Origin: Caldilinea sp. CFX5
GTDB lineage: Bacteria > Chloroflexota > Anaerolineae > Caldilineales > Caldilineaceae
Direction of reading: 5' to 3'
DNA: 64,000 nt
Assembly: GCA_021405325.1 (NCBI GenBank)
Contig: QWII01000018.1
Location: 70,234-134,233, forward strand
The translations under genes and the position numbers were made by a program. Below, piece after piece: positions 7,945 to 17,132 of this stretch. The notes below the pieces were generated by a model, which did no database searches, was not told the origin of the DNA, and saw only the letters and a list, made by a program, of their open reading frames with translations. How positions within the stretch are numbered: position 1 is the first letter of the stretch; the number at the start of each line of letters is the position of its first letter.

Positions 7945-10752
7945 CTAATTGCTGTCTGTACTCGCCTCCAGGGCGTAGGCCACTGCCTTTTCGACCGTCA
8001 TTGCCTGACCTGTGGCCCAAGCGGCAGCCAGGTGTGGGTCATTAAGTTGGCGACGCGCCTCCCTCAAAGCTTGCATGAAAAAACCACTGGCCAGTAGATC
8101 CAAAATGAAGCGCTGACTCTCAAAATAGGTCGCTGCTCCCAGGATGGTAAAGGCAATGGTAGGCTTGCCGAGCGCTGCGAAGGTTGTTGCTATCCCGCAC
8201 AGCGCCAACGGCAGATAGTTCATGCTGCTATCGCTGGAATGGCGCAAGCTGGCCCGGAAATAGGTGAGTGCGGCTTGCGGTTGCTGCTGCCGCAAGGCCA
8301 CATGGCCCAAAAACACTTGTGTCCAGGCAACCCCATGTGAATCACCGACGTCAGTGTAGTGTTGTTGCGCCTCGGTCATATAGCGCACAACTGCGGCATC
8401 ATCTGCCGTCCAAAAACAGCTCATACCCAGATCTAACAAGGCGCGGGTAACGCCGCCGCTCATGCTCCACTTGATGCCCAGTTGGCGCCACAAGCCTAGG
8501 GCTTCCGCTAAGGCGCGTTGGGCCTCGGTATAACGCCCCTGATCGGCCAGAATACGCCCCAGTGTTTGCCAGAGCGCGGCTTGGGTTTCCCGGTTCGGTT
8601 GTGGCCGTTGCAACTCGGCCTGGCAAAGTTGTAATGCGCGCTGCGGCGCCACTTCATTCAACCGAATCAGTGGTCGCGCCATGAGTAACCGCTCCTCGTA
8701 TTGACGACCAAGTGCAATACACTCCTCAAAGCAGGCGATTGCCTGCGCCGACTGACCATTAGCGCTGTAGGCATCGCCCAATACCCACAGCCCTGTGCCA
8801 ATTGGCAGCGGCGAGGCATGATGGCGCGCAAGCTGTACACATTGTTCGAGTTGGACAATTGCTACTTCATAAGCCGCGGCGCCTAGCGCGGCGGCCCCTA
8901 ATAGTTGAAGACAATAGCCGATCCCTTTGGTTTCTTGCGCCGCAGTAAAAAGGGCTAATGCTTCTTCCAGCATAGCCACCTGCGGCTGTACAATAAAACG
9001 CGACAAATCGGCCAACCATGTCAGCACCCAGGCCCGTGCGACTGGTGATCGCCCCTGATCGTAGGCCAGCGCCTTTTCCAGCCAATGACTGCCCTCGCTA
9101 AATTCACCACGCACAACCCAAAAGCTGCCTAAAGCGCCGGCCAGCCGCAGGGCGCTGACGCCGCCATCCGGCTGTTGACAGGCCCAGGCAAAGGCCATGC
9201 GTAGATTACCGTATTCGACCACAATCTGATTGAGCCAAGTTGATAAGCTGGGGCCAATCAACACCATACCTGTTGACTGTTCCGCCAATGTCAAGAAGTA
9301 GGCGCAATGGGCCTGGCGCGTCGCATCAGAGGCGCCGGCTTCCTGCAATTTCATGCTGGCATATTGGCGAACGGTTTCGAGCCGGTGATAGCGTGTGTCA
9401 ATCCCGGTTTCATCCACTACCACCAGCGACTTATTGACCAATTGCAGCAACAATGGCAGGGTCTGCCGACGGGCCGCTTCATCTTCGGCGAGCGCTTCGG
9501 CAGCCGCCAACGTCCACCCATCGGCAAAGACCCCTAATCGACGCAGCAACCGGCGTTCCGCCTCGCTTAGCAGATCATAGCTCCAGTCGATGACGGCGCG
9601 CAGCGTTTGGTGACGCAGCAACGCCGTGCGCCGACCGTGGGTCAGCAGATCCAAGCGATCATCGAGCCGGGCGGCCAGATCTTCGACGGTCAGCCCCTTC
9701 AGACACGCAGCAGCCAACTCCAGCGCCAATGGAATGCCGTCGAGCTGTGTGCAGATCTGGGCGATTACGGCGGCGTTCTGGTCGGTGAGTTGCCAATCGG
9801 GGCGGATGGTGCGCACTCGTTCCTGCAACAACTGGACCGCTTCAAACGCGCCGATCCGGACCGCCGTCATTTGCGTCGGGGTATGGGATAGTGCAGGTGT
9901 TGCCAGCGGTTTCACCGGCCATTCCACCTCGCCATCAACATTCAGCGCCTCGCGGCTGGTTGCCAAAATGGTGACATGGGGACAACTCCGTAGAATCCGG
10001 TCAACCAGATCCGCGCAAGTGGCAATCAGATGTTCGCAGTTATCCAGCAGCAGCAACATCTGTTTTTGCTTTAGATAGAGCAGCAAGGCTTCGGTTGGCG
10101 TGCGACCAGCCGGCGGCGGCAATTGAAAGGTGGCCAGGATGGCAGGGACTACCAGCATTGCCTCGTGTAGCGCCGCCAATTCGACAAACCAAACGCCATC
10201 GGGAAAGCGAGAATTTTCGGTGTGTGCCGGCGTTGCATCCAAAATTGCCTGGGCCGCTGTCAGCGCGAGGCGTGTTTTGCCGACGCCGCCCACGCCGGTT
10301 AGGGTTACCAGGCGGGCCGTAGCTACTTGCTGGACAAGTGCGCTCAACTCACTCGTACGGCCAACGAAGGAAGTGAGTTGGCAAGGTAAATTATTGTGCG
10401 TTGCGACAGCAGCAAAGGGCTGTTCCACAAGGCGTGGCGGTAGTGGCGTTGTGGCGGAGGGGAGAGCGTCTTCCGGTATCGCATGAGCGCTTTTTGCCAG
10501 CGCCAGCAAGTGCGCCACCAATGCCGGCTCTTTTTCCAGGCCAAGCGCCGGAACGAAGACGGCTAAGATTGTCATTTCATCAGGTAGTCGCTCATTCTGT
10601 TCCAAGCGGCTGATCTGACTGATGCTGTAACCCACGGCAATGGAGAGTTCACGCTGGGTCATGCGGGCGCGACGGCGCAAAAATTTCAGAAACTCGCCAA
10701 AGGTGGTCACAGCAGGGGTAGTGGAACGAAGCATTACGGCTGAATCGAGCAT
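7945..10752 (-). CDS. XRE-type HTH / STAND ATPase / TPR regulator
   Basis: A 935-residue signal-transduction ATPase. Residues 18-70 form an XRE-type helix-turn-helix (MTQRELSIAVGYSISQISRLE). A STAND/NB-ARC ATPase follows, with P-loop GVGGVGKT at 153-160, a Walker B-like LLLLDNCEHL and the sensor region ILATSREAL. The C-terminal half (about 520-910) is helical and TPR-like. Such proteins are ATP-switched transcription regulators in which the TPR part senses a ligand; target genes are unknown. ATG 10752 starts the frame, and the second ATG (residue 7) is possible. It is divergent from the small secreted protein at 10902, which is therefore a candidate target. Confidence 0.88.
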   Translation of the reverse strand: MLDSAVMLRSTTPAVTTFGEFLKFLRRRARMTQRELSIAVGYSISQISRLEQNERLPDEMTILAVFVPALGLEKEPALVAHLLALAKSAHAIPEDALPSATTPLPPRLVEQPFAAVATHNNLPCQLTSFVGRTSELSALVQQVATARLVTLTGVGGVGKTRLALTAAQAILDATPAHTENSRFPDGVWFVELAALHEAMLVVPAILATFQLPPPAGRTPTEALLLYLKQKQMLLLLDNCEHLIATCADLVDRILRSCPHVTILATSREALNVDGEVEWPVKPLATPALSHTPTQMTAVRIGAFEAVQLLQERVRTIRPDWQLTDQNAAVIAQICTQLDGIPLALELAAACLKGLTVEDLAARLDDRLDLLTHGRRTALLRHQTLRAVIDWSYDLLSEAERRLLRRLGVFADGWTLAAAEALAEDEAARRQTLPLLLQLVNKSLVVVDETGIDTRYHRLETVRQYASMKLQEAGASDATRQAHCAYFLTLAEQSTGMVLIGPSLSTWLNQIVVEYGNLRMAFAWACQQPDGGVSALRLAGALGSFWVVRGEFSEGSHWLEKALAYDQGRSPVARAWVLTWLADLSRFIVQPQVAMLEEALALFTAAQETKGIGYCLQLLGAAALGAAAYEVAIVQLEQCVQLARHHASPLPIGTGLWVLGDAYSANGQSAQAIACFEECIALGRQYEERLLMARPLIRLNEVAPQRALQLCQAELQRPQPNRETQAALWQTLGRILADQGRYTEAQRALAEALGLWRQLGIKWSMSGGVTRALLDLGMSCFWTADDAAVVRYMTEAQQHYTDVGDSHGVAWTQVFLGHVALRQQQPQAALTYFRASLRHSSDSSMNYLPLALCGIATTFAALGKPTIAFTILGAATYFESQRFILDLLASGFFMQALREARRQLNDPHLAAAWATGQAMTVEKAVAYALEASTDSN

Positions 10753-10761
10753 GAATGATTC

Positions 10762-10806
10762 CTGTCAAAAAAAGCGCATCCAGTTGTCAACCCGTCTGTC
10801 AAAAAA
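10762..10806. promoter_or_regulatory. Repeated CTGTCAAAAAA boxes in divergent intergenic region
   Basis: CTGTCAAAAAA occurs at 10762 and again at 10796, with a third TTGTCAA at about 10784. They lie between the STAND regulator and the divergent secreted-protein gene. The even spacing (34 bp) would suit binding of an HTH protein such as the neighbouring regulator. This is inference from position only. Confidence 0.35.
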
Positions 10807-10901
10807 GGGCAATAATGGCAAATCGGCGCGTGGTATTCTAGAAGTGTACACAGAGAAAAGAGTTTCCACAAATTGAGTTGCAGAGTGACAGGAGAGGTTA
10901 T

Positions 10902-11402
10902 ATGAAACGCTTTTACTACTTATTCACCTTCGTGTTATTCATCTTCGTGTTATTCATCTTCGTGAGTACACTGTTGACCCTGGTGTTGGCAACGAGTCTG
11001 CCCGTAAGCGCCGCCAGGATGACAAACGCACCGACCAACTGTTCACCGGCTGCGCTGCAAGAAAGCTATGCCTTCCGCACAGCGACGACCGTCAACGTAG
11101 CCCCTGGCACCGTCATTGCCTTGCCGGAAGCCCTGATTGCCACCTCGCCGGTTCTACTGGCTGGTCAGGGGACAATCGAGTTCAACGGCCAGGGCCAAGC
11201 CGTATTGACCGCGACCTATGATGTCAATGACGAGGCCATTACGGCAACAGCATATCCTGGCAGCTATACCTTGGATGTGACTTGCAACGCTACTGTTCTG
11301 CTGGATAACGGGATCCGGTTCACGATGCGCCTGGTCTCGATCAACGGCCAGCCGACCCTAGTTTCAACAACGCCCGGCTTTCTTCTGCTGAACAACGAGT
11401 AA
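10902..11402 (+). CDS. Small secreted protein of unknown function
   Basis: A 166-residue protein with a long hydrophobic signal peptide (residues 6-30) ending near LPVSAA. The mature part is beta-rich with two Cys (NCSPAA and DVTCNATV). The pattern YPGSYTLDVTCNATVLL followed by RLVSINGQPTLV resembles small secreted proteins with a 'GTYTV..DCTG' motif whose function is unknown. ATG 10902 has AGGAGAGG just upstream and is preferred over an upstream TTG. The signal peptide is encoded partly by a 15-bp tandem repeat (residues 9-20, VLFIF repeated). Transcribed divergently from the STAND regulator, perhaps controlled by it. Confidence 0.65.
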   Translation: MKRFYYLFTFVLFIFVLFIFVSTLLTLVLATSLPVSAARMTNAPTNCSPAALQESYAFRTATTVNVAPGTVIALPEALIATSPVLLAGQGTIEFNGQGQAVLTATYDVNDEAITATAYPGSYTLDVTCNATVLLDNGIRFTMRLVSINGQPTLVSTTPGFLLLNNE

Positions 11403-11439
11403 ATGAGCGGCAGGCCACCGATGATTGATGTCCTTTGGG

Positions 11440-11473
11440 GCAGGATCTTGCTCTATACGGAGTAAGATCCTGC
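11440..11473. terminator. Hairpin between convergent genes
   Basis: 14-bp arms (11440-11453, 11460-11473) with one mismatch and a 6-nt loop lie between the secreted protein and the alcohol dehydrogenase, which converge. Position suggests transcription termination. Confidence 0.7.
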
Positions 11474-11495
11474 TTGCGCGCCTGATCAACGCATT

Positions 11496-12497
11496 TCATG
11501 CCGAATAGGTCAAGAGTACCTTTCCTGTTAATCCTGCCGCCATCAACCGAAAGGCTTCCGCCGCCTGCGCCAGCGGAAAGCGATGGGTGATCAAGTTGCC
11601 GATGGGCAGCCCCTGGCGGTAGAGATCGAGCATGGCCGGGTATTCGCCAAAGTGATAGTACCAGGAGCCGACGGCGGTAATATCGCGCCGGATGAAATCC
11701 TCACTGGGCGACAGGGGGAGCGCCGGCTGTTCACCATTGAAAACCACTGTGCCGGCAATGCGCACGGCGGCAAAGCATTGTTTGGCTGTTTCCGGCCGTC
11801 CGGCGGCTTCGATGCAAAGATCGGCGCCTTTGCCGTCGGTCAGGGCACGGATGGCGGCGGGGAGATCACTGACCGTGGTGGCGTTGATGACGGTTTGCGC
11901 CCCCAACTCCGCCGCCAGTTCCAGCCGGGTGGGTGAAACATCCACGGCAATCACCTGGCGCCCCCAATAGCGTTGCATGAGCAGATTACCCAACCCAATC
12001 GGCCCGACGCCAAAGATGGCGACTGTTGCAATCGCCGGGTCGCGCACTTTCAACGAAGTGTGATAGGGCACGCCAAAGCCGTCGCCGGTGATCAAAACGC
12101 CAACGTCCCAATCGACATCGGCGGGCAGCGGGTGACAGGCGTTGGCGGCGATGACAAACTTTTCGGCGTGCATGTTGCCGTAAAATTTCCAGCGGGCGCA
12201 CCAGGTGTACTGCCCCTGCGCACAGGCCGCACACTGTCCGCAACCGCTGATGGCGCTGACCCCGACCCGCTGCCCCACTTGCAGCGTCGTGACGCCTTCC
12301 CCCAGTTGCGCCACGACGCCGACGGCCTCATGGCCGCTGTTGCCCTCCGCTTTGCCGGCGCCGCGATAAGTTTTCATCTCGCTGCCGCAGATGGCGGAGA
12401 CGCGGGTGGCGATGACCACCTCGCCGGGGCCGGGTTGCGGATCGGGAAGTTCGACGAGGGCGATGGCGCCGGCGCCCTGCATTTGGACAGATTTCAT
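11496..12497 (-). CDS. Zinc-dependent medium-chain alcohol dehydrogenase
   Basis: A 333-residue MDR-family NAD(P)-dependent dehydrogenase of the threonine/sorbitol dehydrogenase branch. Catalytic zinc ligands are Cys37 (AICGSE) and His56-Glu57 (NSGHEAVG). Structural zinc ligands are Cys87, 90, 93 and 101 (CGQCAACAQGQYTWC). The Rossmann motif GVGPIGLGN lies at about 164-172. The substrate is probably a sugar alcohol, sugar acid or amino alcohol; sequence alone does not settle which. Start ATG 12497 has a GAGGAAA ribosome site. The gene stands alone between a hairpin and a composite palindrome. Given the sugar-acid enzymes nearby, a role in polyol or acid-sugar oxidation is plausible. Confidence 0.85.
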   Translation of the reverse strand: MKSVQMQGAGAIALVELPDPQPGPGEVVIATRVSAICGSEMKTYRGAGKAEGNSGHEAVGVVAQLGEGVTTLQVGQRVGVSAISGCGQCAACAQGQYTWCARWKFYGNMHAEKFVIAANACHPLPADVDWDVGVLITGDGFGVPYHTSLKVRDPAIATVAIFGVGPIGLGNLLMQRYWGRQVIAVDVSPTRLELAAELGAQTVINATTVSDLPAAIRALTDGKGADLCIEAAGRPETAKQCFAAVRIAGTVVFNGEQPALPLSPSEDFIRRDITAVGSWYYHFGEYPAMLDLYRQGLPIGNLITHRFPLAQAAEAFRLMAAGLTGKVLLTYSA

Positions 12498-12597
12498 GAT
12501 GTTTCCTCTTTTGGATTATGGGTGGGGGGCGGCAAAGCGCGATAATCAATGAACGTATCCGGCGAAACAACGGCGAATTGGGCTTGGGAGTAGGTTT

Positions 12598-12694
12598 CTA
12601 GGTTCTGTTGACATTTGTGACACCTACACCTGTCAGGTTTCCAAAACCTGACAGGTGTGCCACCGGTTGATTCCGAAATGTCAACAGAACCTAG
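12598..12694. repeat. Composite nested palindrome, family A
   Basis: Outer arms of 19 bp (12598-12616 and 12676-12694, CTAGGTTCTGTTGACATTT and its complement) enclose an inner hairpin with 15-bp arms (12626-12640, 12644-12658). The same two-level structure recurs at 57460-57555, and the inner hairpin alone at 18296-18328. This looks like a small non-autonomous dispersed element. Confidence 0.88.
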
Positions 12695-12719
12695 TAGACA
12701 CCCATTGTTTGCTCCTTTG

Positions 12720-15700
12720 TTACTCGCGCGTCACCAGTGGAAGATAGAGCCGTTCACCGGTCGCCGCTGGGACAATTTGCACCAACCCATCTTCGGCCTG
12801 GACGGGGATGCCGGCGCCGCCGGCGCTGCCTAGCGAAGGGATGACGCTCTGGTCAAAGGCGATGGTGGTCATGACCGGTGTTTGGCTATCAAGCTGATTG
12901 ACGTGCAGGGTTATGGTTAGGATGACGCCATCATACCACGTAACCGGAGACGCCGCCAGTTCGGTAAAAAAGAGGTCGAGGGTGTCAGTGCGGGCGGTGA
13001 CCGTAAGTAACGGACGGTTCATCAAGGGCGGCAGAGCAAACGCAACGCCATCGGGTAGGGCGTCGCCGTCACTGTCAGTCGGGTCAAAGTGCAGGCGGGT
13101 TGGGTCAACGCGCAGCCGAAAAGCGCCGGCGGTCACAGCGGCGCCATTGGTGGTCAAGGTGATAGGGATCTGCACCGTTGCCCCGGCGACGGCCACGCGA
13201 TCACTGGCAATGGTCAAACCAGCCGTTGCCGGCGCTGCGCCTTGCCGGCTGCCGCTACTGCACGGTTCAACGCCGGCAAAGACCATTAACACCGTACAAC
13301 TCACATCGCCGGCATCGATCTGCGTGTCTTGGTTAGCGTCGCAGCCGGGAGCGCCGGGGTAGCTGCCGCCGGGGGCGTCTTGCCAGAAGTGGCCGTCATT
13401 GTCAAAAATTTCCTGGATACAGGCGCTGATGTCATTGGCGTCAACCATTTGATCGCCGTTGCCGTCGCCGGGGCGGGGCGGGAATGGCAACGTTGGGATG
13501 GCGGTTGGTTGGCGTGTTGGTGGTATGGTTGCGCTAGGAGCCGCCATCACCGTTGGCGTTGCGGTGACCGTGGCGGTCGGCGTTGGCGTGACGGTTGCCG
13601 GCGGAATCACCGTTACTGGATAGGTCGAGCCGTTGACATAGCGCCACTGCCAGAAATCACCACAGAAACTTTCGCCATAGGCAATCGCTTGCAAGGCGAT
13701 AATGCCCGGTGTCACGGCGGTGAGCGTGTAGACGGTTTGGCTATCAAGCGGCGCCGTTACGGTAGCCGGCGAATCAAAGCGGAAGATGGGATCGCCCAAC
13801 TGGCTCAAGGTTAGCTCATAGAGCGGATAGCTACAGCCGACACTCTGGTTGTCAACCGTGACCACCACCTTCATGGTTTCGCCAACGTGGATGGTCGTCG
13901 GCGCGGCGACGTAAACACGCACATCAAAGCGCGCCGGTGTGGTTGGCAAAGTTGGGACGGTCGGTAGCGGCGTTGCCGTTGGTGTAGAGGTCGGCCACGG
14001 CGTCATTGTACGGGTTGGAACTTTGGTCGATGTGGGCGTTTGGGGGGGTGTAGCTGTTTGCGTGCTGGTGGCAGTTGCGGTCGGCGTCGCGGTTGGCGTG
14101 CGCGTTGGCCAGGGCGTGCGCGTCGGGGTGATCGTGGGTGTTGGGGTGGCCGTTGCCGTCGCCAGCACTGGGATGACAGCTTCATACGCACCAATGTCAC
14201 ACAAGCTACTGCCATTATTATCACCGTCAAAAGGCCGCGCGACCCCTCGTTGATCAACAGGGAGACAGGCGTTGTCGTTACCGGCGTCAATGGCTGGGCT
14301 GCCGGGCAGCAGGGCGTGCGTGAAGGTGGCGCCGCCATAATCGACCAGCGGCCCCAAAAGCGGATCACCGGTGAAGGTGGCGCCGCAACTGCCGTCTTCA
14401 ATAAGGTTGTTGACCTTGATGGTAGGGCTGCCAGTGCAATCAGCGCCGCCTATCGTGTTGGCAATGATAGTGTTGACCAGGTAAAAAGGCGCGTTGCCCT
14501 GGGCGACGGCGGGGGTCGAGTTGCCGGTAAAGGTGCTGTTGTAGAGCCAGAGCGCGGCCCCGGAAGCAATGCCGCCGCTCTCTGGATACTCACCACCATA
14601 GTAACCAGCCAGGTTGGCGCTAAAGGTGCTATTGGTGACGGTCAATGGCCCCATGCTGGCAATCGCGGCGCCATTGCCGCCGCCCAGACTATAAGCTGTA
14701 TTATGAGAAAAGGTGGTGCGCTCGATCCGCATTGGCCCAAAGTTGGCAATGGCGCCTCCTTCGCCGCCCCCCCAGTCACCGGCGACATTGCGATCAAAGG
14801 TGCTGTCACGAATGGCGACCGCGCCAAAGTTGATGAGCGCGCCGCCATTGCCGCTGGTATCGTTGTTGAGAAAGGCGCTTTGCGTAACCGTTAGCGTACC
14901 GTGGTTGCGGATGGCGCCGCCGTTGCTTTCGCCTTTAAAGTTTAGCGCATAGTTATTGCGCAGCGTCATCTGCTGCAAGGTGACGTCGCCGTAGTTGAGG
15001 ATGCCGGCGCCAACACCGATGGCGCCGCCGGGGAAGGGTGGATCGCCGTAGATATATCCCTCGGCAAGCACCAACCCGGCCAGCGTCGCCGTGACCCCGC
15101 GGTTAACCTGCATGATCCGTACACGATAACCGCCGCTAATGACGAGGGGTGGCGCTAACAGGGAACCATCAATGGTGACATTCTGCCGGAGCAGCAAGGT
15201 GTTGCTTAAAGCAATGGTTTGCCCGCGCAAGTGGGGCGCAAAAGTGATCACGCCACCAGGACAAAGGGCGGTCAGCGCCTGCCGCAAAGAACCGTCCCCG
15301 CTATCGGCATTGTTGGTGACAGTGATTGCCGGCGGACAGCCTGTACCCTGAATGGCAAAGGTAAAAGGATTAGGGGTTGTCACATTGCTGTTGACCGCCA
15401 CCGTAGCCGTGCGCGTGCCGGTGATAGGTGGGGCAAAAGTAAGCTGAAAAGCGGTGGCGCCGCCCGGCGGCACAACCGGGGCCGGCGGCGCCACCAGTTG
15501 AAAATCAGCCGCATGTGCGCCGTTTAGCTCAACACGGAGATTGGCGAGGTCAGCGTCGCCTGAATTGCTGATGACAAAGGTGCCGATGATACTGCCCTGG
15601 GCAACAGGGTTGTAGCCAAAATCCGTATGGTTGGCAAGCGCCGGGGTTGTATCCCCCGGCGCAATCGACCACTGGTTGCCTGCGACGCTAATGATTGGCC

Positions 15701-16916
15701 CCGGTGGCAGCGCTTCCGCTTCATACGCGCCCAGGTCACAACCGCCCTGTCGGGGGCGACTCACCCCCCGTTGATCGGTCGCCGGACAGGTGGCGGCATC
15801 GCCGGCATCGATAGCCGGGCTGCCGGGGAGCAAAGCTTGGGTGAGGATGGGGCGACCGTTGGCGGCGCCATTGTCCTGTAAGATACCCAGCCTGGCATCC
15901 CCGCGCAAGGTTGCTCTGCAACTGCCGTCTTCGACCAGATTATTGACGCTGGCCGTCAACCAACTCCAGCAGCTTAAACCGCCGCTTGTATTGACGATAA
16001 GGCTGTTGTATAGGGAAAAAGATTGCATATTATCAATCGTAGCGCTGGTGTTGTCGCTAAAGGTGCTGTTGTAGACCCAGCTTTGCCCCCAATTGGCAAT
16101 GGCGCTGCCACTCGACTGCCGATCAGAATTCCCTTGTGTGACATTGGCGTGAAAGGTGCTATTGGTCACGGTCATAACAGCACTGTTATAGATCGCGCCC
16201 CCCTGACCATTGTAATGGGCATAGGCAAGATTGTTAACAAAAGTGCTGTCGCGCACCACTAACCGCCCCTGGCTATGGTAAAGCGCACCGCCGCTGCCGC
16301 GCATGGCGGAATTGCCGTCAAAGGTGCTGCGCGTAATGGTGAGGTTGCCGCTGTTGCTAATTGCGCCGCCATAGGTATAGGTGTAATAACGCTCATCCTC
16401 CTCGCCGTCAATGCCGATGACATGATTGTTGCGAAAGGCGAGTTGGTGCAGGGTGACATTGCCATTCGTCAACAGCGCACCACCGGCCACGGCCGCTGTT
16501 GAGTCGCCACGGATTTGACCGTCAGCAATGATCAGGTCAGCCAGCCGGACCGTGGCGTTGTTGTCAATTACCAACACCCGCACCTGATGGTTGCCGCTCA
16601 AGGTGACAGGCGTCGGCAGCGTTGAGCCGTCAAGCGTAAGCGCTTGCGCGATCACCAATGTTTCCCGCAAGAGAATTGTCTGCCCACTGAGGTTGGCGGC
16701 AAAGGTGATCGTATCGCCTGGGGCGGCGTCAGCAATGGCCTGACGCAGGGAGCCGGGGCCGTTGTCATTGGGATTGACCACAACGATCGTTGCCGCATAG
16801 AGCCGTTCTGTTGTTAAGCAGCACAGGGCAACCCACAAGCCGAAGGCCAAGCAGCGCACGAACCACAGGCGTTGGCAACGCGTGGGAAAGTAAGGGACGG
16901 ACAGGTGCGTACACAT
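12720..16916 (-). CDS. Secreted beta-helix protein with Thr-Pro linker, dockerin-like and cohesin-like domains
   Basis: A 1398-residue exported protein. The signal peptide ends near LYAATIVV. Two right-handed beta-helix modules (about 45-395 and 530-885) are rich in NSTFSGN-type turns and each closes with the SPAIDAG...RGVSRP...CDLGAYEA signature of choice-of-anchor Q proteins. An Ig-like segment separates them. A Thr-Pro linker of about 75 residues (about 890-965) follows, then a beta-sandwich. Next comes a dockerin-like pair of Asp/Asn loops (GDGNGDQMVDANDIS and DANQDTQIDAGDVS), then a cohesin-like domain. The last residues read ERLYLPLVTRE. It probably binds or cleaves polysaccharide outside the cell. 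ATG 16916 is preferred over the TTG one codon earlier; GGAGG lies nine bases upstream. Confidence 0.85.
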   Translation of the reverse strand: MCTHLSVPYFPTRCQRLWFVRCLAFGLWVALCCLTTERLYAATIVVVNPNDNGPGSLRQAIADAAPGDTITFAANLSGQTILLRETLVIAQALTLDGSTLPTPVTLSGNHQVRVLVIDNNATVRLADLIIADGQIRGDSTAAVAGGALLTNGNVTLHQLAFRNNHVIGIDGEEDERYYTYTYGGAISNSGNLTITRSTFDGNSAMRGSGGALYHSQGRLVVRDSTFVNNLAYAHYNGQGGAIYNSAVMTVTNSTFHANVTQGNSDRQSSGSAIANWGQSWVYNSTFSDNTSATIDNMQSFSLYNSLIVNTSGGLSCWSWLTASVNNLVEDGSCRATLRGDARLGILQDNGAANGRPILTQALLPGSPAIDAGDAATCPATDQRGVSRPRQGGCDLGAYEAEALPPGPIISVAGNQWSIAPGDTTPALANHTDFGYNPVAQGSIIGTFVISNSGDADLANLRVELNGAHAADFQLVAPPAPVVPPGGATAFQLTFAPPITGTRTATVAVNSNVTTPNPFTFAIQGTGCPPAITVTNNADSGDGSLRQALTALCPGGVITFAPHLRGQTIALSNTLLLRQNVTIDGSLLAPPLVISGGYRVRIMQVNRGVTATLAGLVLAEGYIYGDPPFPGGAIGVGAGILNYGDVTLQQMTLRNNYALNFKGESNGGAIRNHGTLTVTQSAFLNNDTSGNGGALINFGAVAIRDSTFDRNVAGDWGGGEGGAIANFGPMRIERTTFSHNTAYSLGGGNGAAIASMGPLTVTNSTFSANLAGYYGGEYPESGGIASGAALWLYNSTFTGNSTPAVAQGNAPFYLVNTIIANTIGGADCTGSPTIKVNNLIEDGSCGATFTGDPLLGPLVDYGGATFTHALLPGSPAIDAGNDNACLPVDQRGVARPFDGDNNGSSLCDIGAYEAVIPVLATATATPTPTITPTRTPWPTRTPTATPTATATSTQTATPPQTPTSTKVPTRTMTPWPTSTPTATPLPTVPTLPTTPARFDVRVYVAAPTTIHVGETMKVVVTVDNQSVGCSYPLYELTLSQLGDPIFRFDSPATVTAPLDSQTVYTLTAVTPGIIALQAIAYGESFCGDFWQWRYVNGSTYPVTVIPPATVTPTPTATVTATPTVMAAPSATIPPTRQPTAIPTLPFPPRPGDGNGDQMVDANDISACIQEIFDNDGHFWQDAPGGSYPGAPGCDANQDTQIDAGDVSCTVLMVFAGVEPCSSGSRQGAAPATAGLTIASDRVAVAGATVQIPITLTTNGAAVTAGAFRLRVDPTRLHFDPTDSDGDALPDGVAFALPPLMNRPLLTVTARTDTLDLFFTELAASPVTWYDGVILTITLHVNQLDSQTPVMTTIAFDQSVIPSLGSAGGAGIPVQAEDGLVQIVPAATGERLYLPLVTRE

Positions 16917-17132
16917 CAATCATAACCTCCTGCCTGGCGGCAAATCCGCACTTGCTCTGATGGGCGGCGGTGTGTACAATCAATAGCTCTATTGTACGCT
17001 TCTCACACCGGTTATTCAACTTACATTTGTATTCTTGCCTGACAATCAAGTAAGACTTTTTGTGCAGACAAAAATGCCAGGTTTGTGCTCAAGCAGCCTG
17101 TGCGCGGGGTAATTACGAAAAAGGAGGCTATC

